Shown: positions 15,343-27,500 of the stretch, in pieces
Position numbering within the stretch: position 1 is the first letter of the stretch
Layout of the letters: each line of letters begins with the position of its first letter
Assembly (NCBI RefSeq): GCF_030463565.1
Contig: NC_134661.1
Span: 6,348,542-6,412,541 of the forward strand
Length of the DNA stretch: 64,000 bases
Direction of reading: 5' to 3'
Source of the DNA: Pelecanus crispus
Lineage: Eukaryota > Chordata > Aves > Pelecaniformes > Pelecanidae
Translations under genes and position numbers: made by a program
Notes under the pieces: model-generated
Told to the model about the DNA's origin: nothing
What the model saw: only the letters and a program-made list of their open reading frames with translations
The model's database searches: none

Positions 15343-15348
15343 TTTATT
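15343..15348 (-). terminator. ALG9 candidate poly(A) signal AATAAA
   Basis: The minus strand reads AATAAA about 100 nt after the ALG9 stop codon, the first canonical hexamer met. It would give a short 3' UTR. Longer isoforms using hexamers further downstream cannot be excluded. Confidence 0.55.
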
Positions 15349-15446
15349 AGTAAACCTTACAAGCGCAATCTTTCAAAAAGGGAACTGAAGATGGCTTAGG
15401 CAGCTGTCCAAACAGATGCTTTTGGTTTGGTTGCCCAGGTGTGTTG

Positions 15447-15570
15447 CTAGCCTCCCATTTTTTTCCTGGTTTGCTTCAACCTCCGGGATTTCAGAATAGT
15501 ATAGTTTGCATACCATGTGTACTGTTCTGAGAGGAGAGGGATGTAGAATGCACGCAGCAGCTTTGAGGAC
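15447..15570 (-). CDS. ALG9: ALG9 coding exon 15 (residues 561-601) and stop
   Basis: It encodes SSKLLRAFYIPLLSEQYTWY, then NYTILKSRRLKQTRKKMGG and stop. The basic C-terminus matches human ALG9 (KQIRKKSGG). Acceptor TTTCAG at 15572-15571. Confidence 0.95.
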
Positions 15571-18500
15571 CTGAAACCAGAAAGGAAAAACAAATCATCC
15601 TTAAACCACTCATTAGCCAGTATGTTCAAAACAATACAAATGAGGCTTTGCAAAAGATTTGGGCTGGTGAGTCAGTGACATGAGGAATGCTAATGTTTCA
15701 GGCATACGAAGCCCAGTCCTTTTTTCTCCTGTCAGTGAGACCAAAGCTGGTTTGTGCCAGCATCACCAGTTTAAGAGCAGCAGCCTGCCCAGTTCTTCAG
15801 CATGCCCCCTATCCATTCCAGTAGGATTAAGGGGGAGAGAGCAACAGGGTGTTGTTACTATCAAAAGAAACTTAGATCGCAGCTATCACTGTCCAAAAAA
15901 GCAGACAGTACAGCCCGGTGGACCTTTGGTATCACACAGACAGGCAGGCTTCCCGTTCCTCAGGGCACGCTACAAAGGTGAAAGATAGCAAGGCTGCATT
16001 TAGCTCCTGGCATGTCTTGTCTTCTGTCCAATCTTTCTGGCCACCTATTCCTCCACACGTGTCTGAAGGGCAGACAGAAGCTTTGATGGGCACTGGCATT
16101 TTGAAGGTTTGCTCTTGTACTGGTCTTCTGGTGAGGGTATTGAGTTAAAGAGGGGTGGACTGCTCTAAAGCCTACAAGGCAGTTTGCTGCAGGCTGCCAG
16201 CATTCACTCCATGCCCCGCTAGCGCTGGGAGCTGGCATTTCACAGCACTTTGCAACAACTGGACTCAAGCATGGAGGGTAAAATGGCTTGTGCTGGTTTT
16301 GTCTTGGATAGAGTTAATTTTCTTCATAGTAGCCAGTATAGGGCTATGTTTTGTATTTGTGCTGAGAACAGTGTTGATAAGGCAGGGATGTTTTCGTCAT
16401 TGCTGAGCAGTGCTTACAGAGCCAAGGCCTTTTCTGCCTCTCGCCCCACCCCAGCAGCGAGCAGGCTGGGGGTGCACCAGAAGCTGGGAGGGGACACAGC
16501 CGGGACAGCTGACCCCAGCTGACCCAAGGGGTATTCCATACCATATGGCATCATGCTCAGCATATAGAGCTGGGGGAAGAAGAAGGAAGGGGGGGATGTT
16601 CGGAGCGATGGCGTTTTGTCATCCCAAGCAGCCATTACATGTGACGGAGCCCTGCTTTCCTGGGGATGGCTGAGCACCTGCCTGCCAATGGGAAGTAGTG
16701 AATGAATTCCTTGTTTTGCTTTACCTATTAAACTGTCTTTATCTCAACACAGGAGGGGTTATGTTTTCACTTTTACCTTCTGATTCTCTCCCCCATCCCA
16801 CTGGGGGGGAGTGAGCAAGCGGCTGTGTGGCGCCAGCTGGGGTTAAACCATGACAAGGCTGCATTGAATTAGTACCTTTTGTTTGGTTGCTAATTGCTGG
16901 AACTGTGCTAGCTGAGTACATTTTAAATGCATGTATTCTCTTACTGAGCAAACTAGTAGTAAAATCCAGGTTTAAATGTGAAGTGGACAAATATAATGTT
17001 CTTCAGCAGCAGCACTGAACCTTGCTAGAAGCTTCAAAAATTTGAGCAACTTATTGAAGTCAGGGCTGGGGCAGAGTCTTGCCTCCTCATCATTGAAGCT
17101 TATCTCTTTAAACTATCAATCCTTGACAGATATAAGTCTAACTCCATCTACATAAAGCTTGGAAAAGCAGCAGCAGCACTCAAATTTGATTTGCAGCATG
17201 CTAAGTGGTCGAGGATGGTACACAGACCCAGCATGTACTTGCTGGTCGCTGCAATTCACACAGCTTTGCTGGCAATACAGCCACAGTTCTGGACATCCAA
17301 TTCAAGTCACTTTTTCAGAAGAAAGATGGATTGTGTTTTGTTTGCTTATTGTAAGGCAGCACTGGATATCTTTCAAAAATGCAGTCTAAAAAACAATGGC
17401 AGGAACTGCCACTGTGACCAACATCTCCCCAGAGGCTCCCATGGTTCTTAGACAGCCTTACTGTAATTCGTCTGAGAACAAGCAGCTCCTGATCTCCTGC
17501 AACTTGGAGTAAAGGACCATCCAGGAAAAGACTGGTGATATCTACTTGCACTGGCGGGTCCTGTTACATAAGATGCCATACAAGCACAAAGCAAGGCATT
17601 TTTCAGTTGAAATGTTCCCTCTTTAGACAAAGTGACAGACAAAGCTGTATTCTTCCCACACTGGAGGGGAAACTGAGGCAGAAAATATTATCTACCCTCA
17701 GAGACTGAGCAAGTCTGAATTCCTAAGATTTACAAGTCCCACTTCTAACTGCGAGACTCTGCCTCCTTTCAACATCCAGCATCTTGTATGCTTGCTTTTT
17801 GCCAAGCGCTCAGCTTGTGCTTTAGGATACAAAAATGCTGATTGCTTTACTTCAAAAAACAAAAAGCTCAGTGATAATACTTAGGCCCTTTACAAATTGT
17901 AAAGCACCCAGCAAAGTTCCTAAATAAAAGAATCACTGGAAATGTTTGCTCTTTGTGAATTCCTGAGGTGCTGGAATCGGGAACATGTTCAAAGCAGAAT
18001 CTCTTAGTAGCAAATAACTAGGCAGAAGATGGTAATTTTGGTGTATTCTGAACAAGGAACATTTTTTGCAGCTGTCATTTCCTTGTGCCTGGAAATTGGA
18101 GGTCAGCCCTCCCTCCAGTCACTAGAAGCAAAGGCATCCCTTTGAAAACAAGTGCTTGATTTTCCTCCTCCATCTCTTGTGGCTAATGAACATTATGTCA
18201 TTGCTGAACTTATTCTGGCATCTCCTCCTCTGAGCCTGACAACCTACCATTGCTACCATGGCTGCTCTCTGCAAATGGTGTGGTTTCACTTCAATTCCCT
18301 TTAGCAAAGAAAAAGAAAAGAAAGAAAAACAAGAAAAACCAACTGTGTTCAAGCTGCTTGGGATGCTGTTTAAAACAAGGAAAATGAAAAATAAGGTAGA
18401 GTGCCAGCTTGCCACTACATTGTAACAAAGGGACAGAAACTAGCACAATTCCCCAGGGCTCAGGGTGTGTGCTGGGGTTAAGATGAAGTAATTTATTGAA

Positions 18501-21500
18501 TTAGCCTTGTGCGGTTTAGCTCAGGGACACAGAGGAAGGCAGCACCTGCAGCTGATGACTGAGGTCCCGAGTATACAGTCTGTAGCACTGAAAATGCTTT
18601 CAGTCGCTCAGTCCAGATGTAGAGCTGACAGCAGTCAGCCAACAGCACCCACTCCACGTCCTCCCCCTGACCTGGATGCATGTACATACTGACAGCCGGC
18701 CCAGGCCAGCACTGCACGACAGTGGGCACCCAGGAATGGTGGGTCTGATTACTAGAGCAACAGAACTAAGCGCCCGTGTTTACCCTCAGTGCTAGTGCCT
18801 CTCACAGCTCTGCAGAAACACTACTATCCTGTCTGTACTTCCTCTTCTTTATACCTTTCGTGAGAAACACTCCCTATACCTTTTACTTGTTAGTATTCTG
18901 AAATATAGGCCCAATGCAGCTCACGTGGTTGTGCTCACATGGTCTTTATGGCATATGTTCAGAATGTGCAGGATTCAGCTTTGCTGCTTTCTAGAACAAA
19001 AGGATATTCCAGGAGCTGGTAGTAGCAAAAACCTCCTCCCAAATAAGCCAGCTCAGTGTAACCATCCTGAGTTTGCAGACAGCCTGAAACAACAACTCTG
19101 AGCAATGAAAGCTCTTCACATGCTCTTAACTTTGCTAGCAATTCAGCCCTTATTATCAGCAGTTTAAATGTCAGTGTTCACTGTTACACAGTTTATATCA
19201 GCAGTGAAACAGGAGGAGAAAATACTGTTGGTAAAAAAAAGATCAAGAAAGGAGACACAGGAATGACTAATGGAAAAAAGTACTGAGGGTAGGAAATGAC
19301 AAGAAACGCAGAGCAGAAAGATAGCTGCTTTTCCCACCAGTGGATGTCATATGTAATGCCAAGGCACTCATGACAAATAACATTACAGTGAATTGGTGTA
19401 TAAAGGCCGCAGCTGATCTACATTCCTGTACTCCTCCCCCAAAACAAGGAGTACATGCTCCAAGAATGCAGAGCTGTAAATCTCATTTAACCAGGAGACC
19501 CCAAAAGTGAAGTTCATCCTGCTCTTCAAGGTGAAATGATGTATTACTCAAACTGTCAAGTCCACAAAGAGTCCTTGGTTTCCACCAGGTTTTAGCTAGT
19601 CAGGCTGCTGGTGCCGTAGCAAAATGACTCTTCGCTAACAGGACTTATAAAGGTGAAAAGGGAACCGTTTACATTGGTTCCAATTACCCAGTCTAAGGAT
19701 ACAGGTTAAAAAAAGGCAACAGAAAATAAAAGAGGCATCTTAAAAATAATAATGTTTATGTGCTCGGAGAATCACACCTCAGATATAAAAACATGAAACC
19801 CTGAATATAGCATGGTAAATGGTAGCACCGACATACCTGCTCCACAGCTATAAGGTATCTGTTCAGCAGCAACTTTTTCACTGAAAAGAGACTCAGACTG
19901 GACACAAGCACAAGGCTGCTCTCTCTGCTGCCGGTAACTACACAGTAGCAAAGCCCTGGATGCCTGCTCTCATCAGCAGCCATGAGAACCATGGCTGCTG
20001 ATGCACCTACAGCTCAGGAAGTCATGATAGAGCTTTAAATTCAGACAGGGAACATTTACCTCCTGTCACCTCACTTTGTCAGGCTCAGCAACCTCAGACA
20101 ACAGATGGCACATGGAAAGGGTTGGGATGACAGATGACAGTGAATATATATAATGTTCTATTTGCATTTGCTTCTAAATTTGTCCCCCAAAGACTGTGAG
20201 TGTGTGTAGCCTTAATCAGCATAGAGCTCCCAAGAAGCATGTTGGTAGCAAGATCAAGGCCACAGTCACTCCAAGCTGGGTAGCCAAGGGTCTAGCGCAA
20301 TGCTACTGGAACACCGATGCAGCAAGGCTCTTTCAGTGGTGGGCTCCAGGCCGGAGCCAGGCCGCAGGCAAATTCTGCCCAGCTCTTGCTGTGCTCCAGA
20401 CACGAGAGGTATAGCACATTCCGGGGGGGCGGGGGGAGGGGGGGGTGGTGCACTGAATTCTTTTCCAGTTTTTTGGTTTCTAGGGGAGCAACTGCTGCAG
20501 TACCCAGAGCAGCTCCCAGTTAGGACAGAGGTGCACAGTTACCAGTACGCCCAGCAGAGCTGAACCCACAGTGCCGTTTCATTTCATGCTAAGCGTATTT
20601 CTGTAAATTACCTGTTGGACTTCAGGAGAAAGCAACTCAACAGTCCTGTTCTATTAATGGCAGTGGAGGCTCTTCTGGTGTGGAAGCAGTGACTGCTAAG
20701 TGAAGATGTTCAGGCCCCCCCTCCCAAGCTCATAAAGTGACATGGAATGGAAGCACTTTGATACATATAGTGGTGGGAGATTCTTCCTAACTGCACCTTG
20801 TAACCCCAGTGACAGCAGAATTCAGAAAGAAACATGAGAAGGAAGAGGAGAAGGGAATGGCAGAAAGGAGAGGCAGGAGGAAGTTGAATATCTGCCACAT
20901 GGGCAGGACCTAGTACCTCCTAGCTATGGGCATACGCAGCAAGCTCATGATCAAAGCTCTCTGAAAAGACATTAACGTTTGACTTCCTCTAGGTGTTAAA
21001 TTTTGTACCAACCATGCACCTAAAAAGTAATTTAGCTACTTGTAAAACGGAAGTAGGGAAAACATTTCATGTAACATAGAGGAAAGCACCATTAAAGGGA
21101 ATAAGACAGAGTCTCTTATCAAACCAGGGTAATGATACGCTAGAACAAGGTGACCGAATCATTAATTTTGCGCTGAGTATTTTTTTTGATGGAAAACCCA
21201 AGCGTTTGGAGCAAGCAGACGGCTCAGCCTAAAGAGCTGGAAAATATGTGCTCCTCAGTGGGGAGCTGTAATGTATTTCCCCTTTTCTGTGCCAGATTCG
21301 GAGTGCTCAGCCAATATAGAATTAAATGGACCTGGACAAAGCAGCTTCCTGAGGAGCATAATTAGCTGGTGGCTTGGAGTACTCTCTAATTCAATTAGCA
21401 GCACCATTTATCAGAGCCAGCTGAGATTTACATTTGCACTTGCTGACGTCAATGTGAGACTCGCAGTGAGTCCCAGAAGCCTCCAGTTCAGCAGGAATGA

Positions 21501-24500
21501 ATTGAACTGCTGGGGTCATTTATTTTCAAAGAACAAGGGCTGGAGTTTGGTTTTGGGTGAGGAGGTGTTTGATGTTTTTTTTCTCCAAATGCTCCTTGCT
21601 CTGCAGCCACTGAGCTGTAGACCTGAAATCTACACTGTCAGCTTCCCTCACAGCTCAGTTCAAACTGACACTTCTTCTGTTCCTCCCTCCCTTTTATTAA
21701 AAAAAGCTGCATTTTCATAGTTTTTTTACACTTACTTCATAGGTAGCAGGGGACATTTCCAAATCATTGTATGGAAGCAGGTGCCGGATTTGAGAGATGC
21801 GTCATTCTGCTGAGCTGGGGCCAGGGGGAAAGTACATGCTCAGAAATGCGAGCAGCCTGGATCATTACAGGAGTTCTTGATGCACCTTCACCGACTCTTC
21901 CCACAGACCTGTGTGTCTGACCCTGGGAAGATCTCTTCCCCCAGTTCTACCAGCTTTGGGATCCTTTCAGCTTACCAATTTCTAGCACCTAACATGCTGT
22001 TACAACTGTGTTATTGCTGCTCTCCTGCAGCTAAACTCCCCAGAATGATCAATTTCTCAACTCTAAGAGAGACAGCACTGCCTAGATTTGTTGTCTCAAA
22101 TTAAAACTAAACAGAAACACAGCAGGTTTTTTTGCTGGGATTTCCATACCTTCTCTGCTATCAGGTCTGCCAACAACTTTCTGAACTATAGAAGTACTTG
22201 TTGCATCCCTGAAATACTCTTAGGGCATCACTGGTGCCCTCAGAGAACCTTCCAGCTGGATGGATTGGCAACTCTCTGTGTCCTCCCTCTGAGATTTTGC
22301 AGTGCCCACTCTAGAAGGGTTGGTACTCTACAGACTAGTAGACAGAAGCAAGCAAAGCAAGGGCTGACTAGCAGCAAGGGAGACTGTTGCAGTCACAGAC
22401 AGAAAGACACACCAGTAGTACCTGCTTTGCAAATGAGGTTTTCCAATCTCAACAAAAGGACAATAGATAATGCCTGGGTCTGCAGGGTGAGACAGACCCT
22501 CGCATCTCATTCAGTTGTTAGACAGATCTGCAGTTGCAGCTAGCTAGCTCATCTGTCAGCTGCCTACCTACTGCAAAACTTGTGTCATTTCCCCTTTTGA
22601 GAATTGCTTGAGCCCCATTATTTTATGCAAGTTACAACTCAATCACACTCAGGGAAAAAAACCAAAGCAAATAACGCTGTCTTATTTTAGAAATGCCATG
22701 ACGCATTCAGAGCAAGGAGCTCAACAGACTGATTATGAACATTTGCCATGGAAAACCTTTATATGGATGTTGCAGCAAAATTCCAATACTGGGATGCAAA
22801 ACAATGCAAAGGTATTTACCTGCCACTGCCATTACAAAGTTGAAGCTCCTCACTCCTTCATTCATTGCCAACAAAATCCTCTAGATAAGTGGGGAGCTAA
22901 CAAACTTTTGGTCCAAATGGGAAACTGCAACACAGGGAGGTACAAGAGACCTGTACAGAGTCATGGGAGCACCAAGTTCCAGATGAGCCTCTTAATCACT
23001 CATCCACCCTACCTCTTCTCCAAGGGCCAAATTACAGCAAGAAATTAAAAATATATGATAAAAAATTACAAAGCAGGCAATCCAAAAAGGCCCTTTCTGA
23101 AATTTCTCTTGCTCATGCTGCCTGTGGATGGGCTGGCAAAAGGGGCCTTGACCTTGTCTGTAGTATCCAATATCAAATGTAATACCTTAAATGACACACT
23201 GGCTAAAAAAAGGGCAGATCAGACCTTGCATGGTTTGTTCTTTCTGCTCTTCACTCTACCATGAGTTGTCTTGGGAAGCTGTGCCCACTGCTACGCATTT
23301 GCCCTGCTAGGCAGGCCATGGTTTCTGGCTTACTGTTCTGCTTCAAGGGGATCAGAGAATCTGTCAGACAAGCAGGGCAACAAGATGGGGAGACACTGCT
23401 GGGTCTCTCATCCCTCAGCATCAGTGATACCCACCAAGTAAGCACATGCCCTTCTAGTCCTTCAGCAGCACTGTGCACTCAAGCTGTCCCACCTGCAGAC
23501 TGCTGAAGGTCTGCTGAAGGGACAGCGCTCAGCACTCCAAACTGCGGGAGCTCTGGAGGTGCTAACAGCAGGGATGGAAATCAGACCTGCTGCTATGGCA
23601 ACCTGGCCTCCTCCACTGGTGGAGGCACCACACCTCCCCTCTGCTCCAGCTGTGAGGCGTTGATAAGGAACAGCACGGAGAATTTCCACGCAGCACAAGA
23701 ACAGGAGCGGAGGAGGCTGACAGGCGACACCAGCAGGGCTAATGATCTGACTGCCTGATCTCCTCTTGGGACATTGTCTGCAAACCCTCTTCTATTCCAG
23801 TCTCCCACTAATGCAACAGCATCTTTTGTTAAGGAGGACACAGCAGCCAGAAAGGTCCCTTTCCCTCCCCACCGCCTTTACATGATCTGTTCTAAGGTCT
23901 TGGTGACTGCTTAGCTAGGGAGTATGGTCCCCTTTCCCCACCCCTTGTATTCTGCCTTTACATCTCATTGTTACCAGGGTCAGTATGCTCTGAAGTTTCA
24001 GGATCTCTCTGTGACTCCCAGCTTCTCGCAACAGGCTGCTGCTCCATGGTGAGATGCTACGTTGCTACAACAAGCCAAGCCATTACTTCCAGTGGTAACA
24101 GCCACATGCACTCTCCCTTCACAAGCCAGAGGTGAAGGACCACACACAGAAATCAACATCCCTGTACTGAGTGGGTTACTGGAATCTGGCTGTAGGCTTG
24201 CAGAGATACTTAACCAACAAGAAACATACAGCTTGGGAATCTAGCTGGAGTTTAGATGATCTAAATGCAACACGGTATCATATATCAAATCAAAATGATT
24301 GCACAGGTTTTCACTGCCAAGTTTGCAAATAAGTTACCAGCCTCAGTCTGGCAGGAAGTACTTTGACAGCGTTTCCTCTAGAAGCATGAAGCTGCAACAC
24401 CACATCTACCTACGTATTCAGCCAAATTCCTGAGAAGCCAGCCAGGTATTTATGCTTGGCAGGACACAGGGGTTTAGCTGTGTACAGGGAAATTCCTTAA

Positions 24501-27500
24501 TCCTATCAATTTCCCCTAATATGAAGGAGGGGAAAGAAGAAGAAAGAAAAATGTCATAGAGTGACTCATACAGAAACAGCATTAAAGCAGTGAAGAGAGT
24601 GACAAGGACTCAGCTCAGTACTGAGCTATGCATTTGGCTCTAGCTTAACTCCTTGCACTGATTCCAGTCAGCGTTGCAGGCTACAGTAGGGTCAGGATTG
24701 AGATGGTATCAGACGTACATGCACCTTACAGAAAAAATCCCCAGCCAAGTTAGGAATGAACAAAAAAGCCTGGGTGAAAGTGGAGGATTCGAAACAATTG
24801 TGTCTATCTGGTGGTAAGGCCTACAGTTGCAGACTCAACTCTCTCCCCACAAAAGGAGATGCACTGTGCTGTTGCTTCCAGATAGATACTGGTTTGTATT
24901 CAGCAGGGCACAGTCTCTAAGGGGCTATGAAATGGGTTCAGAAGGGAGAGCAGTGGTATGTCTCTCAGAAGCTTTATTCAAACGCTCAGAGGCTATGCGT
25001 GGGGGCTGAAAGTGCAATAATCCAAAAAGCCCCATGAGACAGACCAACTCCTCCTCTACCAGACATCAGCTAAGTACAGGAAAAATGAGCAAAAGTGGAA
25101 AGAAGCCATGGAGAATCCAGGACATTCTGGAGAAATCTGTGAGATGTACAGCCATACCAGAATAATTCACTTTGCTTTTATTAGGCAGGTTAGCATCTCT
25201 GCAGCAGACAGAGGCTCTGAAAGCAGGCTCTGAAAGCACCCCTAGCAAATTACATACCCATGGTTAACTCAGGGTGTCTTAAAGGCTCATTTGGACCTGA
25301 CTCAGTGCCTCTGACTGACTTCAAAGGACTTTAGATCAGGTGCAAACAATCAAAGCTTGGCTGTTCAGCAGAGGATAGCAAGTAAACCAGCTTTAAAAAC
25401 ACATGAATGTGTCTTCAAAGCAGAAATGCACATTCAGGGGTATATGCTCTGCATAAGGAGTCCTTTGCAAAACTGTTATGCAGGTGCTTCTATTGCCTCA
25501 TTAATAAGACTCACTGGCCATCTCATTCCCCCTTCCTAAAGTCCTGCCCGAACGTGACAGCAGGTCTCTCGGAAAACATAGTTCATGAAAACCTTGCCAA
25601 GCAAACTTGTTTGTGTCAGCAAGCTGGAAACATGAGAGCACTCTTCAGAGCTGCTCTAACATTATCACTCTTTCTCACTGTTCAACTGCTTTTACCAGCC
25701 ACCCTCCCTGGAGGGTCCTATTACTAGGAAGTAATAAGGTCTCACATAGGAAATAGAAGGGCACTGAACTCTGTGTCAGTTTTTTACAGAGATTTTTCCA
25801 GTCAGCCTCTCTGTCCTGTTCTGACAGATACATGACCAGAGCTTTAAATGACTAAATAACCACTCTCTTACACCTGAGGGTTTCTGTATTTGCAGGAATG
25901 TGTTAACAACATTCCAAGTTTGAAAACCCTGATTCCACCCCCTGTTAGCCTGGAGGAGAGCAATTTCAGTCTCTGCTTCTCACAGAAATTTCTGTTCAGA
26001 CACACAAGCAAGTTGTTCAGTGAGCAGTAGAATTAATGAAGAAAAGATTGTAACAGAGGTCTCTTCCATGGATTCTCTGATGCCTAATAAAAGTGTGACC
26101 TTGCTGACTTTTCACGCTATGAGACTGCCTCCTCTCTCTGTCTGCCAGCTTTCATGAAATTTGTAAGAGCTCATGCTTGTTGAGACTGACTGACACCTGT
26201 CTTGAATTTGGCTGAAACAAGGCAGCAGATTCAAATATCTGTTGGGAGGAGATGACATACACCTAATTTCTTTAGAAAGCAAAAGAAAAAGCATTACTTC
26301 AGCAAGAAGTGCACAGGGAGGATTCTTTTTAAAAATAATCCCTCTCACCACCCTTCTCAGCTAGCTTCACCCTCTAAAGCAACCTAGGCCATAAATATTG
26401 CAATACAAGTTTGACAAAGATTCCACTGTAGCCAGCAAGCTGTCTTTACCAGAAACTGGATTTCAAGATGGCATTTGCCAATGTATGTTTCCTCCCTGTA
26501 TACAGGTACTTTTGCAAGCAGATAACTGAACAGAACTAGTTCACAGACCTGCCAGCTTTTCTCCCTCCCTCTCAAATGTGTAAAGCATACCTGGAAGCAT
26601 CTAGGAATGGCTTGTAGGCAATGGTTACCCACTCTTCTTTGTTGGATGAATACCTTGGCTCCCTTGGGGTTTCAGCTGCTGTATCCAGGTCCACCAGATA
26701 GTGGCATTTGGAAATGTCAATCTGCAGAAAGACAGACATTCTTGTGGTTTATTTCCTGTAGGCTTCTGGTTGTATTCATTTATACAGGCTGTTACTTATC
26801 AATGAGAAGGGGGTTAAATTTCTAGTAACAGGTGAAATGCTTCATGCAGGATACATGGTAATGTATTTTGAATGTTTTCAAGGAAAACCTTTATGGGGGA
26901 ATACAAGCTACCACTACTGCTGTGGTCATAGGAGGAGAATCCTAGGGTCCCTCTCTGAGGAAGCACCACTGCCAGCTCTCTTACTGAGGAACTGTCAAGT
27001 CACAGAGGGGAATTTGAGGTGGCAGAACCAATTCTGTTGATCTTTTTCCTGATGGTTGTCTAACTAGCTATTAAAGACTTCTTACAATGCTGATTCCACA
27101 AGCTCCCCAGGCAAAAGACTTCACTATCTCAATTGTTAGAAAGGTTTCCTGACATCCACACTGAATCTTTTTCTGTCTCGGTTCGTGCCTGTTACTACTT
27201 GTTTTACATCATGGACATGGAAAACATTTTCTTTGTGACAGTTTTTACATACTAGAGTTCTATTACATGAAGATGGCTCTTCTCTTCTCTACAACCCTAT
27301 TTTATTCAATAGTCATGTTTTCTACCCCTGTGATCATTCTTGTGGGTCTTCAGTTAGTCACATCTATCCTGAATGCAGTGCCCAAATCAGGGTGTAGCAC
27401 TTTAATGAAGGACTTTCTAATGCAGAGCAGCAAAGCAACAGACGCACAACATGCTCCTGTGCATACAATCCTCTGTGTGGCTCATCTCTTTACACAGCAG

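Larger units (their letters stand above)
15571..26590 (-). other. ALG9 intron 14 (11.0 kb)
   Basis: Holds the LTR at 16289, a possible MIR remnant, the candidate regulatory element at 21271-21530 and the G-run at 20423. No additional exon is needed, since exons 14 and 15 join in frame. Nothing coding recognised. Confidence 0.8.

Noticed and set aside
23593-23841. 82-codon minus-strand frame that briefly looked like a LINE reverse-transcriptase remnant
   Set aside because: No ordered reverse-transcriptase motifs and no CR1 nucleotide landmarks around it.
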